A stretch of DNA of 64,000 nucleotides from Bin75 sp965200435 (GTDB lineage: Bacteria > Nitrospirota > Nitrospiria > Nitrospirales > UBA8639). Made by a program: the position numbers and the translations under genes. Below, one piece after another: positions 26,931 to 35,332 of the stretch. Position 1 is the first letter of the stretch, and each line of letters opens with the position of its first letter. The DNA is taken from positions 2,356,001 through 2,420,000 of the forward strand of contig OZ241337.1 of NCBI GenBank assembly GCA_965200435.1, given 5' to 3'. Under the pieces are notes generated by a model. The model saw only the letters and a program-made list of their open reading frames with translations. It ran no database searches and was not told where the DNA came from.

Positions 26931-27080
26931 CCGTCATTCCCGACAGTTTTCATCGGGAATCCAAGGTCGGCCTCTCCGCCTTTATGACAGCCGCATTCCA
27001 TACGGCTTGGAGAGGCCGTTTTCAAAGAAGCGCCATAAGCCTGCTCTCGACATCTGTCATCGAGGGATGGCGCAGTTCCA
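26931..27080. repeat. REP-like hairpin plus MITE-2-like remnants in a long spacer
   Basis: The gap 26898-27317 has no gene. It starts with the hairpin GTCATTCCCGACA...CATCGGGAATCC (26931-26963). A segment follows with CTTGGAGAGGCCGTTTTCAA and GCGCCATAAGC, which recall MITE-2 internal parts, ending in a GACATCTGTCATCGAGGGATGGC hairpin-like stretch. After 27090 I see nothing further. Confidence 0.45.
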
Positions 27081-27317
27081 AGAAGGAGAGGGCGTCAACC
27101 ATGCGCTATAATTCCCCTCGTTGTCGGTTGACGGTGAGAAAGAGGCCGTTGTAAAGTGGAGTTGTTATTTCATTTCCGTGGCTCGCATGCAGACATGATT
27201 CGAATTCTGTAACAGGCCGGATAGACTGTGGGGAAGGCTTGCTTCTGCTTCACGAACCGGGAGTTGAGAGAAGTTCTTTTGAGAAATCTTTTTGGAGGGG
27301 GCCGGCCCTGAGCAGAA

Positions 27318-27711
27318 ATGTGTCACTCTTACTTCAAGAAATGGACACGGCATCATGATCCCGAAGAGATCTCAACGTTCGACGATACGACGGCGACTGA
27401 TGAGCAGAAAAACACGCTGCATCGCCGGCTCGCCGGCACGACGACCATCAGCAGGGCCAAACTTTCAGATACGTTGTTCGGATATCAGGCGGTCGCCGGG
27501 GTGGATTATCAGGTCAGTGAGCCGGTCACTATCGGGCTCAAGTTCCGGCGGGCGGATTTCGGTGAATTTGAGAGTGATCCCAGAGAATGGGATCAGCTTC
27601 GTCGTCATTGATGCCGCACGCAGTCCCGGTGGTGCGAGAGTTCAACACAAAGTCATGACGGATGATATTCAATTCTGGGGCGTGAGCCTCAACATGAAGC
27701 ATCAGTTTTGA
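27318..27711 (+). pseudogene. C-terminal fragment of an outer-membrane barrel gene, frameshifted
   Basis: Encodes only the second half of a barrel like that at 17373. 'HHDPEEIST' matches 'NHDPNKITT', 'LSDTLFGYQAVAGVDYQV' matches 'LSDTLYGLQVLFGVDYAV', and the end 'TDDIQFWGVSLNMKHQF' matches the aromatic terminal strand. The first frame stops after 'WDQLRRH' near 27611 and the C-terminus continues in a different frame, so at least one indel lies near 27606. No signal peptide or N-terminal strands precede it. It is therefore a dead paralogue or the remains of a recombination event. Confidence 0.75.
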
Positions 27712-27731
27712 ACTGGAAAGGGCTTTCCTGT

Positions 27732-29390
27732 ATGAGACACGTGTTTCTTGCTTTACTGTTTGCCTTCACGATGGTTTCGTTTGTTCATGCTGAATTGTTT
27801 CCGGATTCGGGACCTCCCGGAATCACGGTGACGATCGGCGGGACTGCGTTCGGAGAGTTTGTGTCGACGGCGGAGAATCGAGTGGACTTTAACGGTGTGC
27901 CTGCGTTGATTCAACTCTGGGAACCGGATCTGGTCATGGTCAAGGTACCACTGGGGGCCAAGAGCGGCGACGTCACGGTTTCGGGACCGAAAGGAACCGC
28001 GGTGGCAGGTCAGTTTGCCCTGCAACAAGTGAAGATTGCCAATTTGGTCCCGCCGGAGGCCGAACCCGGATCGGTGCTCACGATTGAGGGGAAGCATTTC
28101 GGCAACACGGCAGGATCGCGTGACCCCAATACCATGTTTGGCGTCAATCGAGTATTGGTCAACGGCATCCTGGCGGAAATCCTGAAGTGGCGGCCCTCCA
28201 GGATCGAGGTCAAAATTCCAGCCAATGCAAAGTCCGGTGACGTGGTGGTGCAACTGGCTTCCTCCGATCCGTTGCCGGATGGGTCCTGCTGTGCGCCGGT
28301 GACCTATGCCGAGAGCAATCCCGTGCCCATCTCCCTGATTCCCAGCGTGTCGTTTGGTCCGAACAGGGGGCCCATTGGGACCAAGATCGTGTTCAGCGGG
28401 CAACAATTCGGGGATGCCAAAGGGCCGGATGATGCAATTTCCATTGGAGGCAAACCGATAACAATCTCGAAATGGTCTCCACGCACCATCGTGGTTCATG
28501 TGCCGCTCAACGCGGTCAGCGGAACCGTCACGTTCCAACAAAATGGTCGTACAAGAAATCTTGGACAATTCGAGGTGCTCGAACCCCAATTCGAACGGTT
28601 GTTTCCTCCCGATGGGCCCATCGGGACTCTGGTCCGCATTAAAGGGAAAAATTTCGGGGTGTTCTCCGAAGCAGGGAGTACGGCTTATGCGTTTGATTTC
28701 GATCCTGGCCAGAACCGGGTGGAAATCGGCGGTGTGCCCGCTGTCATTCACCGGTGGCAGGATGACGAGATCAACGTGTGGGTGCCCTATAGCGCCAAGT
28801 CCGGTCCGGTTGTGGTGAAACGAGGAGCCACGATTCCCAAATCCGATGGGGCCTGTTGCGCCAAACGGGATGTGGTGGCCTTCGAGATGGGTTCGTTTAC
28901 CGTCAGGACGCCGAAGGTGACCTCCTATTCTCCGAAGGAAGCGGGGATCGATGAAATCGTGACGGTGAAAGGCGAAGGGTTCGGGGAGTTCCTGAACATC
29001 GCGGAGGCGACACGTTTGGAACTCAACACCGACGCCCATGATTGGAAGAACTATCGATTGGGGCCCGACGTCTCACGAACGGAAATACTGGTCAATGGCG
29101 TCGCAGCCGTTGTCGTCTCCTGGACGGACACGGAAATCAAGTTTCAGGTTCCCAGGCGTCACGTGTTTGGGTTTGGGCATCCCGAAGGGTTTTACGTGGA
29201 TCCCACCAAGGGGGAAATCGTTGTACGTCGCGGGTCCTGGGATTTACTTAAAAACGGCCGGTGTTGTTCCCAGAAGCAGTGGCTGAGTGCCGTGGCTGGC
29301 GAATTCAAAATTCTCCCACGGGGATTGCCGCACAAAGAATTTTTCTACGATTATACGCAAGAGAACTGGAGAACGGACCAGATACCGTGA
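27732..29390 (+). CDS. Secreted IPT/TIG-domain protein with repeated CysCys motifs
   Basis: About 552 residues from the ATG at 27732 (GGAAAGGG upstream). The signal peptide 'FLALLFAFTMVSFVHA' is followed by about five immunoglobulin-like IPT/TIG domains, each with a 'G...V.I.G..FG' strand and an 'I..W....I.V.VP..A.SG.V.V' strand pair. Three domains carry the same insert ending in vicinal cysteines: 'DPLPDGSCCAPV', 'PKSDGACCAKRD' and 'LLKNGRCCSQKQ'. Vicinal Cys pairs can form strained disulfides or bind metal; their repetition at matching positions suggests function. The stop overlaps the next gene's start (GTGA), so the two are translationally coupled. Probably periplasmic or surface-exposed; role unknown. 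Confidence 0.75.
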   Translation: MRHVFLALLFAFTMVSFVHAELFPDSGPPGITVTIGGTAFGEFVSTAENRVDFNGVPALIQLWEPDLVMVKVPLGAKSGDVTVSGPKGTAVAGQFALQQVKIANLVPPEAEPGSVLTIEGKHFGNTAGSRDPNTMFGVNRVLVNGILAEILKWRPSRIEVKIPANAKSGDVVVQLASSDPLPDGSCCAPVTYAESNPVPISLIPSVSFGPNRGPIGTKIVFSGQQFGDAKGPDDAISIGGKPITISKWSPRTIVVHVPLNAVSGTVTFQQNGRTRNLGQFEVLEPQFERLFPPDGPIGTLVRIKGKNFGVFSEAGSTAYAFDFDPGQNRVEIGGVPAVIHRWQDDEINVWVPYSAKSGPVVVKRGATIPKSDGACCAKRDVVAFEMGSFTVRTPKVTSYSPKEAGIDEIVTVKGEGFGEFLNIAEATRLELNTDAHDWKNYRLGPDVSRTEILVNGVAAVVVSWTDTEIKFQVPRRHVFGFGHPEGFYVDPTKGEIVVRRGSWDLLKNGRCCSQKQWLSAVAGEFKILPRGLPHKEFFYDYTQENWRTDQIP

Positions 29391-30373
29391 AAGCTGTTTT
29401 TTCCTCTTTGCCTGTTTTCCTTCGTTTGATGGTCGTGGGAGTGTTGTGTTTCCCGGTCTTCGCCGGTCAGGTCGAAGCCAGAGAGCACGTCGTCCCGGCC
29501 ATTCAAACCAGCGGAACCAAGTCTACGCTCCTCGGGACGTTTTTCGTGAGCGTCCAAACAGGATGGGTCGTGGGCGCCGGAGGCACCGTCTTGAAGACGG
29601 AGGACGCGGGGGAGACGTGGCAGGCGGTGACCCGTCGCACCGCGGCCTTGCTGACAAGCGTCTATTTTACGGATTCGCAACATGGCTGGATCGTCGGGCA
29701 GAACGGGACCATTCTGCATACGAACGATCATGGGAAACAGTGGCGCCGGCAGGTTGCCGGAGTGGGTACCTCGCTCTATGACGTGTATTTCCTGAATCCC
29801 TCACAGGGGTGGATCGTCGGAGGCCGGGGAACCATCCTGCGGACCGTGGACGGTGGCATTACCTGGGAAGATCAAAGCAGTTCGACGGCGGTGGATTTGT
29901 TCGGGGTGCAGTTTGTCGATGCGCAAAACGGATGGGCTGTCGGTGCAATTGGCACAATCCTGTTCACACAGGACGGAGGACAAACCTGGGTTCAACAGAC
30001 CACCGGCAGTGCCACGACGTTCTTCGATCTGCACTTTACGGATCCTCAAGGCGGTTGGGTCGTGGGATCCCAGGGTGCGATTTTTCAAACGATTACAGGT
30101 GGGCAAAAGTGGGTTGACCGCACGCTTCCGTGCGGGTCTCCCTGCATCAGACCGCCGGACTTTTTGAAAGTCCAATTTACAGGGTTCCGGGCTGGTTGGA
30201 TTATCGGAGAACGGGGCGCGTTTCTCCGGACCATGGACGCCGGCTTCACGTGGGACGAACCGGAACTCTCTGAACCGTTCAGCTTCTACGGGCTCTCCTT
30301 TCCCGACCCGAACGTTGGCTGGGTCGTGGGCGAGGGTGGAGCTATCCTGAAGATTTCCCCTGCTTCGTCCTGA
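29387..30373 (+). CDS. Secreted YCF48/HCF136-like seven-bladed beta-propeller
   Basis: About 328 residues from the GTG at 29387, overlapping the previous stop by three bases. A signal peptide ends near 'FAGQVEARE'. Seven repeats of the form 'GW.VG..GTI..T.DGG..W' follow (e.g. 'GWIVGQNGTILHTNDHGKQW', 'GWAVGAIGTILFTQDGGQTW'), the hallmark of YCF48/BNR propellers such as the photosystem II assembly factor HCF136. There is no photosynthesis here, so the fold is used for another envelope assembly or binding role. One blade has an inserted CxxxC motif, 'LPCGSPCIRPP', which echoes the CysCys motifs of the coupled IPT protein. The gene ends 6 bp before MITE-1 copy E. Confidence 0.85.
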   Translation: MKAVFSSLPVFLRLMVVGVLCFPVFAGQVEAREHVVPAIQTSGTKSTLLGTFFVSVQTGWVVGAGGTVLKTEDAGETWQAVTRRTAALLTSVYFTDSQHGWIVGQNGTILHTNDHGKQWRRQVAGVGTSLYDVYFLNPSQGWIVGGRGTILRTVDGGITWEDQSSSTAVDLFGVQFVDAQNGWAVGAIGTILFTQDGGQTWVQQTTGSATTFFDLHFTDPQGGWVVGSQGAIFQTITGGQKWVDRTLPCGSPCIRPPDFLKVQFTGFRAGWIIGERGAFLRTMDAGFTWDEPELSEPFSFYGLSFPDPNVGWVVGEGGAILKISPASS

Positions 30374-30379
30374 TTTCCC

Positions 30380-30526
30380 TAAGGAACCTCTGATTTCGTG
30401 TGATCGCGGGATGCAGGGCCAGGCGTCCCGGATCGAAACCCGAAGCTTCTCAGAGAGAGAGGTGAGGGTTGAGCGAGGACACCACGCAGCCAGGGCCAGA
30501 TCGTGCACGAAATCAGAGGTTCCCCA
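30380..30526. mobile_element. MITE-1 copy E (147 bp)
   Basis: TAAGGAACCTCTGATTTCGT at the left; the right end reads CGAAATCAGAGGTTCCCCA, so the right TA has mutated to CA. It lies between the convergent YCF48-like gene and rsmE. Confidence 0.88.
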
Positions 30527-30533
30527 ACCCCGG

Positions 30534-31274
30534 CTATTCCAGATTTCCTAATTGATGTTGGAGAATGCTTAGTGCCACCAACGGGGCAGTTTCGCTCCGA
30601 AATATGCTGTTGCCTAATGAAATTGTTAGAAATCGTTGCTTGAGCAGTTCCTGCACTTCATCAGGTGTCCATCCCCCCTCCGGACCCACGGCCAGCACAA
30701 TGGTGCCTCTGAACAGATGATCAAGGGCAAGGGCCCCGAAGCTGTGCCTGGCCTTTCGTTCGAGCAAGGCGCACCGGAGGGCCGCGTCCGAAACGTGCCT
30801 GAACAGTTCGGGCATGGTCATGGGTTGGGTGACCTGGGGGGGCTCCCATTGCTCTGACTGCTGGGCTGCGTCAACGGCGATCCGTTGCCACCGCTCCCGG
30901 GTCGTTTGTCTCCGGTAGGCCGGTGGGCAGGAGATTATTCTTGCGGTCAGTAACGGAATAATGGTGGTGACCCCGAGTTCCGTGGTTTTTTGGATCACCC
31001 AGTTCATGCGATCCCCTTTCAGAATGGCCTGGGCCAGGACAACCGGGGTCAGAGAAGCCGGAGGGCCGGCCACAGTTTCCAGAATGGAGGCCTGAAGCGA
31101 GTTCGAATCCAGATGGTCGGCCCGAATGTGGTATCGCACCCGGTGCTCGTCTCCGACCCAGATTTTCTCGCCTTCGCGAAGGCGAAGACTCTTGGCAAGG
31201 TGGGAGAAGAGTGGATCGTCAATTGTAATCGTGTTGTTGGAAATCCGGTTTGACTGAATGAAAAAGACCGGCAT
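30534..31274 (-). CDS. rsmE: 16S rRNA (uracil-1498-N3)-methyltransferase
   Basis: 246 residues. RsmE is a SPOUT-class enzyme that methylates U1498 near the decoding site. The N-terminal PUA-like domain has 'DPLFSHLAKSLRLREGEKI'. The SPOUT domain has 'LAQAILKGDRMNWVIQKTTELGV' (about residues 80-102), 'AAQQSEQW', the knot loop 'VLAVGPEGGWTPDEV' and 'LGNSIFRSETAPLVAL'. It is the last gene of the grpE-dnaK-dnaJ-rsmE run, 45 bp after dnaJ, a frequent arrangement in bacteria. Confidence 0.95.
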   Translation of the reverse strand: MPVFFIQSNRISNNTITIDDPLFSHLAKSLRLREGEKIWVGDEHRVRYHIRADHLDSNSLQASILETVAGPPASLTPVVLAQAILKGDRMNWVIQKTTELGVTTIIPLLTARIISCPPAYRRQTTRERWQRIAVDAAQQSEQWEPPQVTQPMTMPELFRHVSDAALRCALLERKARHSFGALALDHLFRGTIVLAVGPEGGWTPDEVQELLKQRFLTISLGNSIFRSETAPLVALSILQHQLGNLE

Positions 31275-31319
31275 GTGCTTGAAGACGTGAAGAAGGCTGG
31301 GAAGGCAAAAGACGGTTGG

Positions 31320-32447
31320 TTACTCGAACATGTTCTTGACCTTGTCAAACAGTCCATCCCCGTGGCCTTTTGATGAGGTTCCACTTTCTTCGGCAAAGGC
31401 GGCCAGCAACTCTCGTTGCTTTGCCGACAGCTTGGTGGGAATGGTGATATTGATCCGAACGAGTTGATCGCCGGTGGTCCGGCCTTTCAGGGCAGGCGCT
31501 CCCAGTCCCTTGATTCGAAGAACCTGATCGTGTTGGGTGCCTTCGGGAATTTTGACGCTGGTTTTTCCTTTGAGGGTCGGCACATCGACCTTGCCGCCCA
31601 GGGCTGCGGTGACCATGTCGAGAGATAAATCAACGATAATGTCATTGCCTTTTCGGGTAAAGAACGGATGGGTTTTGACGCCGACCGCAACGTAGAGATC
31701 GCCGGGCGGTCCGCCGTTCACGCCGCGTTCGCCTTCCCGGGCCAGGCGGAAGCGCATGCCGGTTTCGATGCCGGCGGGGATGGTCACCGATAAGGTTCGT
31801 TCCCGGTACACCCGTTTTTGACCGCGGCAGGTGGGACAGGGGTCCGTAATGATCTGCCCGCTGCCCTGACATTGTCCGCAGGCCCGGTTGATCGTAAAGA
31901 AGCCTTGCTGGAGTCGAATGTGTCCTGTGCCCTGGCACCCGCGACATTGTTGCATGGCTTCGGCCGATTTGGCGCCTGTGCCCTTGCAGGAATCGCAGCC
32001 CTCCCATCTCGGGATTTTGAGTTTGACGTCTTTTCCTTCAATCGCTTCTTCAAAGGACAGTTCCAGATTATATTGCAGGTCGTTGCCTTGCTCCGGGCGG
32101 CTTCGGCCCCCTCTTCCTCCTCCAAAGAAATCTTCAAAAATATCCCCAAAAACGTCGCCGAATCCTCGACCGAAATCAGACCCTTCGGCTCCGCCGAATC
32201 CTTGCGGGCCCGCGGAATGACCGAACATATCGTACCGCTGCCGTGATTCCGGGTTGCTCAGGACTTCGTACGCTTCATTGGCTTCTTTGAATTTTTCTTC
32301 GGCTTTTTTCTTGAGTTGCGGGTCGCTTTGCAGGTCGGGATGGTGTTGACGAGCAAGCCGCCGAAAGGCCTTCTTAATCTGGTCGTCAGAGGCGGCCCGA
32401 TCTACGCCGAGCACTTCATAATAATCCCGTTTGGTCACTGTAGCCAT
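31320..32447 (-). CDS. dnaJ: Chaperone protein DnaJ
   Basis: About 375 residues from the ATG at 32447, where the conserved 'KRDYYEVLGVDRAASDDQI' begins. The J-domain includes the HPD motif in 'RQHHPDLQSD', which stimulates DnaK ATPase. A Gly/Phe-rich linker follows ('GFGGAEGSDFGRGFGDVFGD'). The zinc-finger region has four CxxCxGxG-type motifs (CDSCKGTG, CRGCQGTG, CGQCQGSG, CPTCRGQK); the last lacks the final Gly. C-terminal substrate-binding domains are complete. It is separated from dnaK by 193 bp that include a REP-like hairpin, which may modulate the dnaK/dnaJ ratio. Confidence 0.97.
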   Translation of the reverse strand: MATVTKRDYYEVLGVDRAASDDQIKKAFRRLARQHHPDLQSDPQLKKKAEEKFKEANEAYEVLSNPESRQRYDMFGHSAGPQGFGGAEGSDFGRGFGDVFGDIFEDFFGGGRGGRSRPEQGNDLQYNLELSFEEAIEGKDVKLKIPRWEGCDSCKGTGAKSAEAMQQCRGCQGTGHIRLQQGFFTINRACGQCQGSGQIITDPCPTCRGQKRVYRERTLSVTIPAGIETGMRFRLAREGERGVNGGPPGDLYVAVGVKTHPFFTRKGNDIIVDLSLDMVTAALGGKVDVPTLKGKTSVKIPEGTQHDQVLRIKGLGAPALKGRTTGDQLVRINITIPTKLSAKQRELLAAFAEESGTSSKGHGDGLFDKVKNMFE

Positions 32448-32504
32448 CTTTTCTGTTCTAGGCTTGTTATGGATATGAGAATGACCAGCAATGCTCCACA
32501 TCTG

Positions 32505-32537
32505 TCATTCCCGACGTTGTGAATCGGGGATCCCAAA
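32505..32537. repeat. REP-like hairpin between dnaK and dnaJ
   Basis: GTCATTCCCGACGTTGTGAA then TCGGGGATCC forms a stem-loop of the same dispersed type as at 26931. It lies inside the apparent grpE-dnaK-dnaJ operon. It could stabilise upstream mRNA or cause partial termination, but there is no T-run. Confidence 0.5.
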
Positions 32538-32640
32538 TCTTTCTCGTTGTGCTCATCCCTTCATGAGAATCACCAAGTTGGAAAGCAAGCCGCTTTGTGC
32601 CCCGTTGTGGTCCTATGGTGTAGGAGAGAATTTCCTTAAG

Positions 32641-34563
32641 TTATTTTTCCCCCTTGACCTCTTCAAATTCGGCGTCGACGACTTTTTCGTCTTCTTCTTT
32701 GGTGTCACCCGTTCCACCGTTGGAACCTGAGCCGTCTCCGGAGTTGCCGTCTTCAGCCGACGTCTTTTTGTACATTTCTTCCGCGAGTTTGTGCGAAGCG
32801 GTCGTGAGGGTCTGCATGGCCGCTTTCATGGTTTCCACGTCATCGCCCTCCATGGCCTTTTTCATGCCGTCAATCGCTTCTTGAATTTTGGTTTTCTCTT
32901 CCTCGGGAATTTTTCCTCCATGCTCCTGGAGGTTTTTTTCCGTTCCATAGATCAACGAATCGGCCTGATTCCGGACTTCTACGGTTTCGCGACGCTTTTT
33001 ATCCTCTTCGGAATGAGTTTCCGCCTCTTTCACCAATTCCTCGACTTCTTCCTTGCTCAGACCGCTCGAGGCCGTGATCTTGATGGATTGTTCTTTCTGT
33101 GTGGCCATGTCTTTGGCCGAAACGTGGACGATCCCGTTTGCGTCGATGTCGAACGTGACCTCGATTTGTGGCATGCCACGCGGGGCCGGGGGAATGCCCA
33201 CCAGATCGAACTGGCCGAGCGGTTTGTTGTCATTGGCCATTTCCCTTTCGCCCTGAAAGACCCGAATGGTAACGGCAGTCTGATTGTCGGAGGCGGTGGA
33301 AAAAATCTGGCTTTTTTTGGTCGGAATCGTGGTATTGCGGTCGATCAATCGTGTGAAGACGCCACCCAGCGTTTCAATTCCGAGGGACAGCGGCGTGACG
33401 TCCAGCAGCAGCACGTCCTTGACGTCCCCTTTGAGGACGCCACCCTGGATGGCGGCTCCGATCGCCACGACTTCGTCGGGATTCACGCCTTTATGCGGTT
33501 CCTTACCGAAGAAGGCTTTCACCCGTTCGCTGACTTTCGGCATTCGCGTCATTCCTCCGACGAGCACCACTTCATTGATGTCGCCAGCGGAAATGCCGGC
33601 GTCAGCCAAGGCCTTTTTACAGGGTTCGATGGAGCGAGAGATCAAGTCGTCGACGAGTTGTTCCAATTTGGACCGCGTGAGTTTGAGCACCAGATGTTTG
33701 GGCCCGTTGGCATCGGCGGTGATAAAGGGAAGATTGATTTCCGTCTCCTGGGCCGACGACAGTTCGATCTTGGCCCGTTCCGCTGCTTCTTTCAGGCGCT
33801 GAAGCGCCATGCGGTCGTTTTTTAGATCAATCCCCTGATTTTTTTTGAATTCGTCTACTAGCCAATCGATGATTCTGATGTCGAAGTCGTCGCCACCCAG
33901 GAAGGTGTCGCCGTTGGTGGATTTGACTTCGAACACTCCATCCCCGATTTCGAGGATCGAAATGTCAAAGGTTCCGCCGCCAAGATCGTACACGGCGATT
34001 CGTTCCTCTTTCTTCTTTTCCAAGCCGTACGCCAACGAGGCTGCGGTGGGTTCATTGATAATCCGAAGGACGTTGAGCCCCGCGATCTGGCCGGCATCTT
34101 TTGTGGCTTGGCGCTGGCTGTCGTCAAAGTAGGCGGGCACGGTAATCACCGCCTCCGTTACTTTTCCCCCAAGATAGTCTTCAGCCGTCTGTTTGATTTT
34201 TTGAAGAATCATCGCCGACACTTCAGGGGGGCTGTATTGTTTGCTACGGATTTCTACGTGCGCGTCCCCGTTCGAGGCGGCAAGAATTTTATAGGGCAAT
34301 CGTTCTGTCGCTGCTTTGACTTCCCTGGAATTGAACTTTCTTCCCATCAGCCGTTTGACGGAAAAAATGGTGTTTTCGGCGTTTGTAATGGCTTGACGCT
34401 TGGCAATTTGCCCGACCAACCGCTCGTCTTTATCCGTCACCGCGACCACCGACGGCGTGGTTCGTCCGCCCTCCGAGTTGGCGATCACTTCCGGGTCGGC
34501 ACCGCTCATAATCGCGATACACGAGTTCGTCGTTCCAAGGTCAATTCCGATAATCTTACTCAT
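32641..34563 (-). CDS. dnaK: Chaperone protein DnaK (Hsp70)
   Basis: 640 residues, standard length. The ATPase domain begins 'KIIGIDLGTTNSCIAIM' and includes 'AVITVPAYFDDSQRQATKDA', 'RIINEPTAASLAYG' and 'VYDLGGGTFDISILEIGDG'. The substrate-binding domain has 'LLLDVTPLSLGIETLGGVFT' and the lid is followed by an acidic Gly/Ser-rich tail ending 'VVDAEFEEVKGEK', typical of bacterial DnaK. AAGGAG lies seven bases before the ATG. The start overlaps the grpE stop (ATGA), giving translational coupling. Confidence 0.98.
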   Translation of the reverse strand: MSKIIGIDLGTTNSCIAIMSGADPEVIANSEGGRTTPSVVAVTDKDERLVGQIAKRQAITNAENTIFSVKRLMGRKFNSREVKAATERLPYKILAASNGDAHVEIRSKQYSPPEVSAMILQKIKQTAEDYLGGKVTEAVITVPAYFDDSQRQATKDAGQIAGLNVLRIINEPTAASLAYGLEKKKEERIAVYDLGGGTFDISILEIGDGVFEVKSTNGDTFLGGDDFDIRIIDWLVDEFKKNQGIDLKNDRMALQRLKEAAERAKIELSSAQETEINLPFITADANGPKHLVLKLTRSKLEQLVDDLISRSIEPCKKALADAGISAGDINEVVLVGGMTRMPKVSERVKAFFGKEPHKGVNPDEVVAIGAAIQGGVLKGDVKDVLLLDVTPLSLGIETLGGVFTRLIDRNTTIPTKKSQIFSTASDNQTAVTIRVFQGEREMANDNKPLGQFDLVGIPPAPRGMPQIEVTFDIDANGIVHVSAKDMATQKEQSIKITASSGLSKEEVEELVKEAETHSEEDKKRRETVEVRNQADSLIYGTEKNLQEHGGKIPEEEKTKIQEAIDGMKKAMEGDDVETMKAAMQTLTTASHKLAEEMYKKTSAEDGNSGDGSGSNGGTGDTKEEDEKVVDAEFEEVKGEK

Positions 34564-35216
34564 GCTTCGGCTCCTTCCTTCGATTGCTGTGCCTCTCCAT
34601 TGCCCGGGTCCGTTTTGGCCTTGGCAACAGTGACCATGGCCGGACGCAATATTCGATCGTGGAGAAAGTACCCTTTCTGATATTCATCGACCACGATGTT
34701 GTCGGGCACCGCCGTCGATTCGACCTGGCCCACAGCTTGGTGTTTGGCCGGGTCAAAGATTTCGCCCACGCTTGTGACTTGTTCGATGCCCATCTTGTGA
34801 AGGGTATCGAGAAAATGTCTGTGCGTGAGATCTACCCCTTCCAGCAGCCCCTCAATCCGGGCTTGTTCGCGCCCGGCTTGCAGGGCCCGTTCCAGGTTAT
34901 CCAACGTAGGCAGTAAATCCTTAAACAACTTTTCGTTCGCAAACCTGATCGTGTCACGCTGATCGCGTTGAACGCGCCGCTTGTAGTTATCGAATTCCGC
35001 CGCCAAGCGCAAATATTTGTCATTGAGCGCGTGCAGTTCCTCGTTTTTTTCGAGGAGTTGGTGGTTCAGTTCTGTAACCTCTTCATTTTGTTCAATATTT
35101 TTCAGAGAGGCTTCTGCTTGCTGGTCGGTGGAAACGGTTTCCGGTTGTTCTGCAGGTGGTGCAGTCACTGCGTCGTTGGCTTGTGCATCGTCCGGAAGTG
35201 GAGGATTTTCTTTCAT
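34560..35216 (-). CDS. grpE: Nucleotide exchange factor GrpE
   Basis: About 218 residues from the ATG at 35216. A long N-terminal acidic/coiled-coil region ('LNHQLLEKNEELHALNDKYL') leads to the family core 'AAEFDNYKRRVQRDQRD', 'LPTLDNLERAL' and the C-terminal beta-wing 'GIEQVTSVGEIFDPAKHQAV' and 'VVDEYQKGYFLHDRILRPAM'. GrpE dimerises and releases ADP from DnaK. It is the first gene of the heat-shock cluster. No hrcA precedes it and no CIRCE element was seen. Confidence 0.96.
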   Translation of the reverse strand: MKENPPLPDDAQANDAVTAPPAEQPETVSTDQQAEASLKNIEQNEEVTELNHQLLEKNEELHALNDKYLRLAAEFDNYKRRVQRDQRDTIRFANEKLFKDLLPTLDNLERALQAGREQARIEGLLEGVDLTHRHFLDTLHKMGIEQVTSVGEIFDPAKHQAVGQVESTAVPDNIVVDEYQKGYFLHDRILRPAMVTVAKAKTDPGNGEAQQSKEGAEA

Positions 35217-35236
35217 GGTGCGTCCCAAATCTTTGC

Positions 35237-35265
35237 TAGATAGTCATCGAAACATGCTAAGTCAA
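35237..35265 (-). promoter_or_regulatory. Candidate sigma-70 promoter of grpE-dnaK-dnaJ-rsmE
   Basis: On the minus strand TTGACT (35265-35260), a 17-bp spacer, then TATCTA (35242-35237). The expected start is only about 14 bases before the grpE ATG, implying a very short leader. A sigma-32 type consensus is not evident. Confidence 0.5.
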
Positions 35266-35332
35266 TCCGAAAAAGAGAAAAAACAGAGGAAAAACTCAAA
35301 AAAAATCAGGGCTCTGCTTAACGAGGGAGTCC

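Noticed and set aside
27753..29039. A 428-codon open frame on the minus strand opposite the IPT gene
   Set aside because: It mirrors codon structure of the real gene, lacks a signal peptide, domain or ribosome binding site, and has His/Arg/Pro-rich composition typical of antisense frames.
35217..35332. A CIRCE operator before grpE
   Set aside because: No TTAGCACTC-N9-GAGTGCTAA-like inverted repeat is present; only a sigma-70-like promoter can be drawn.
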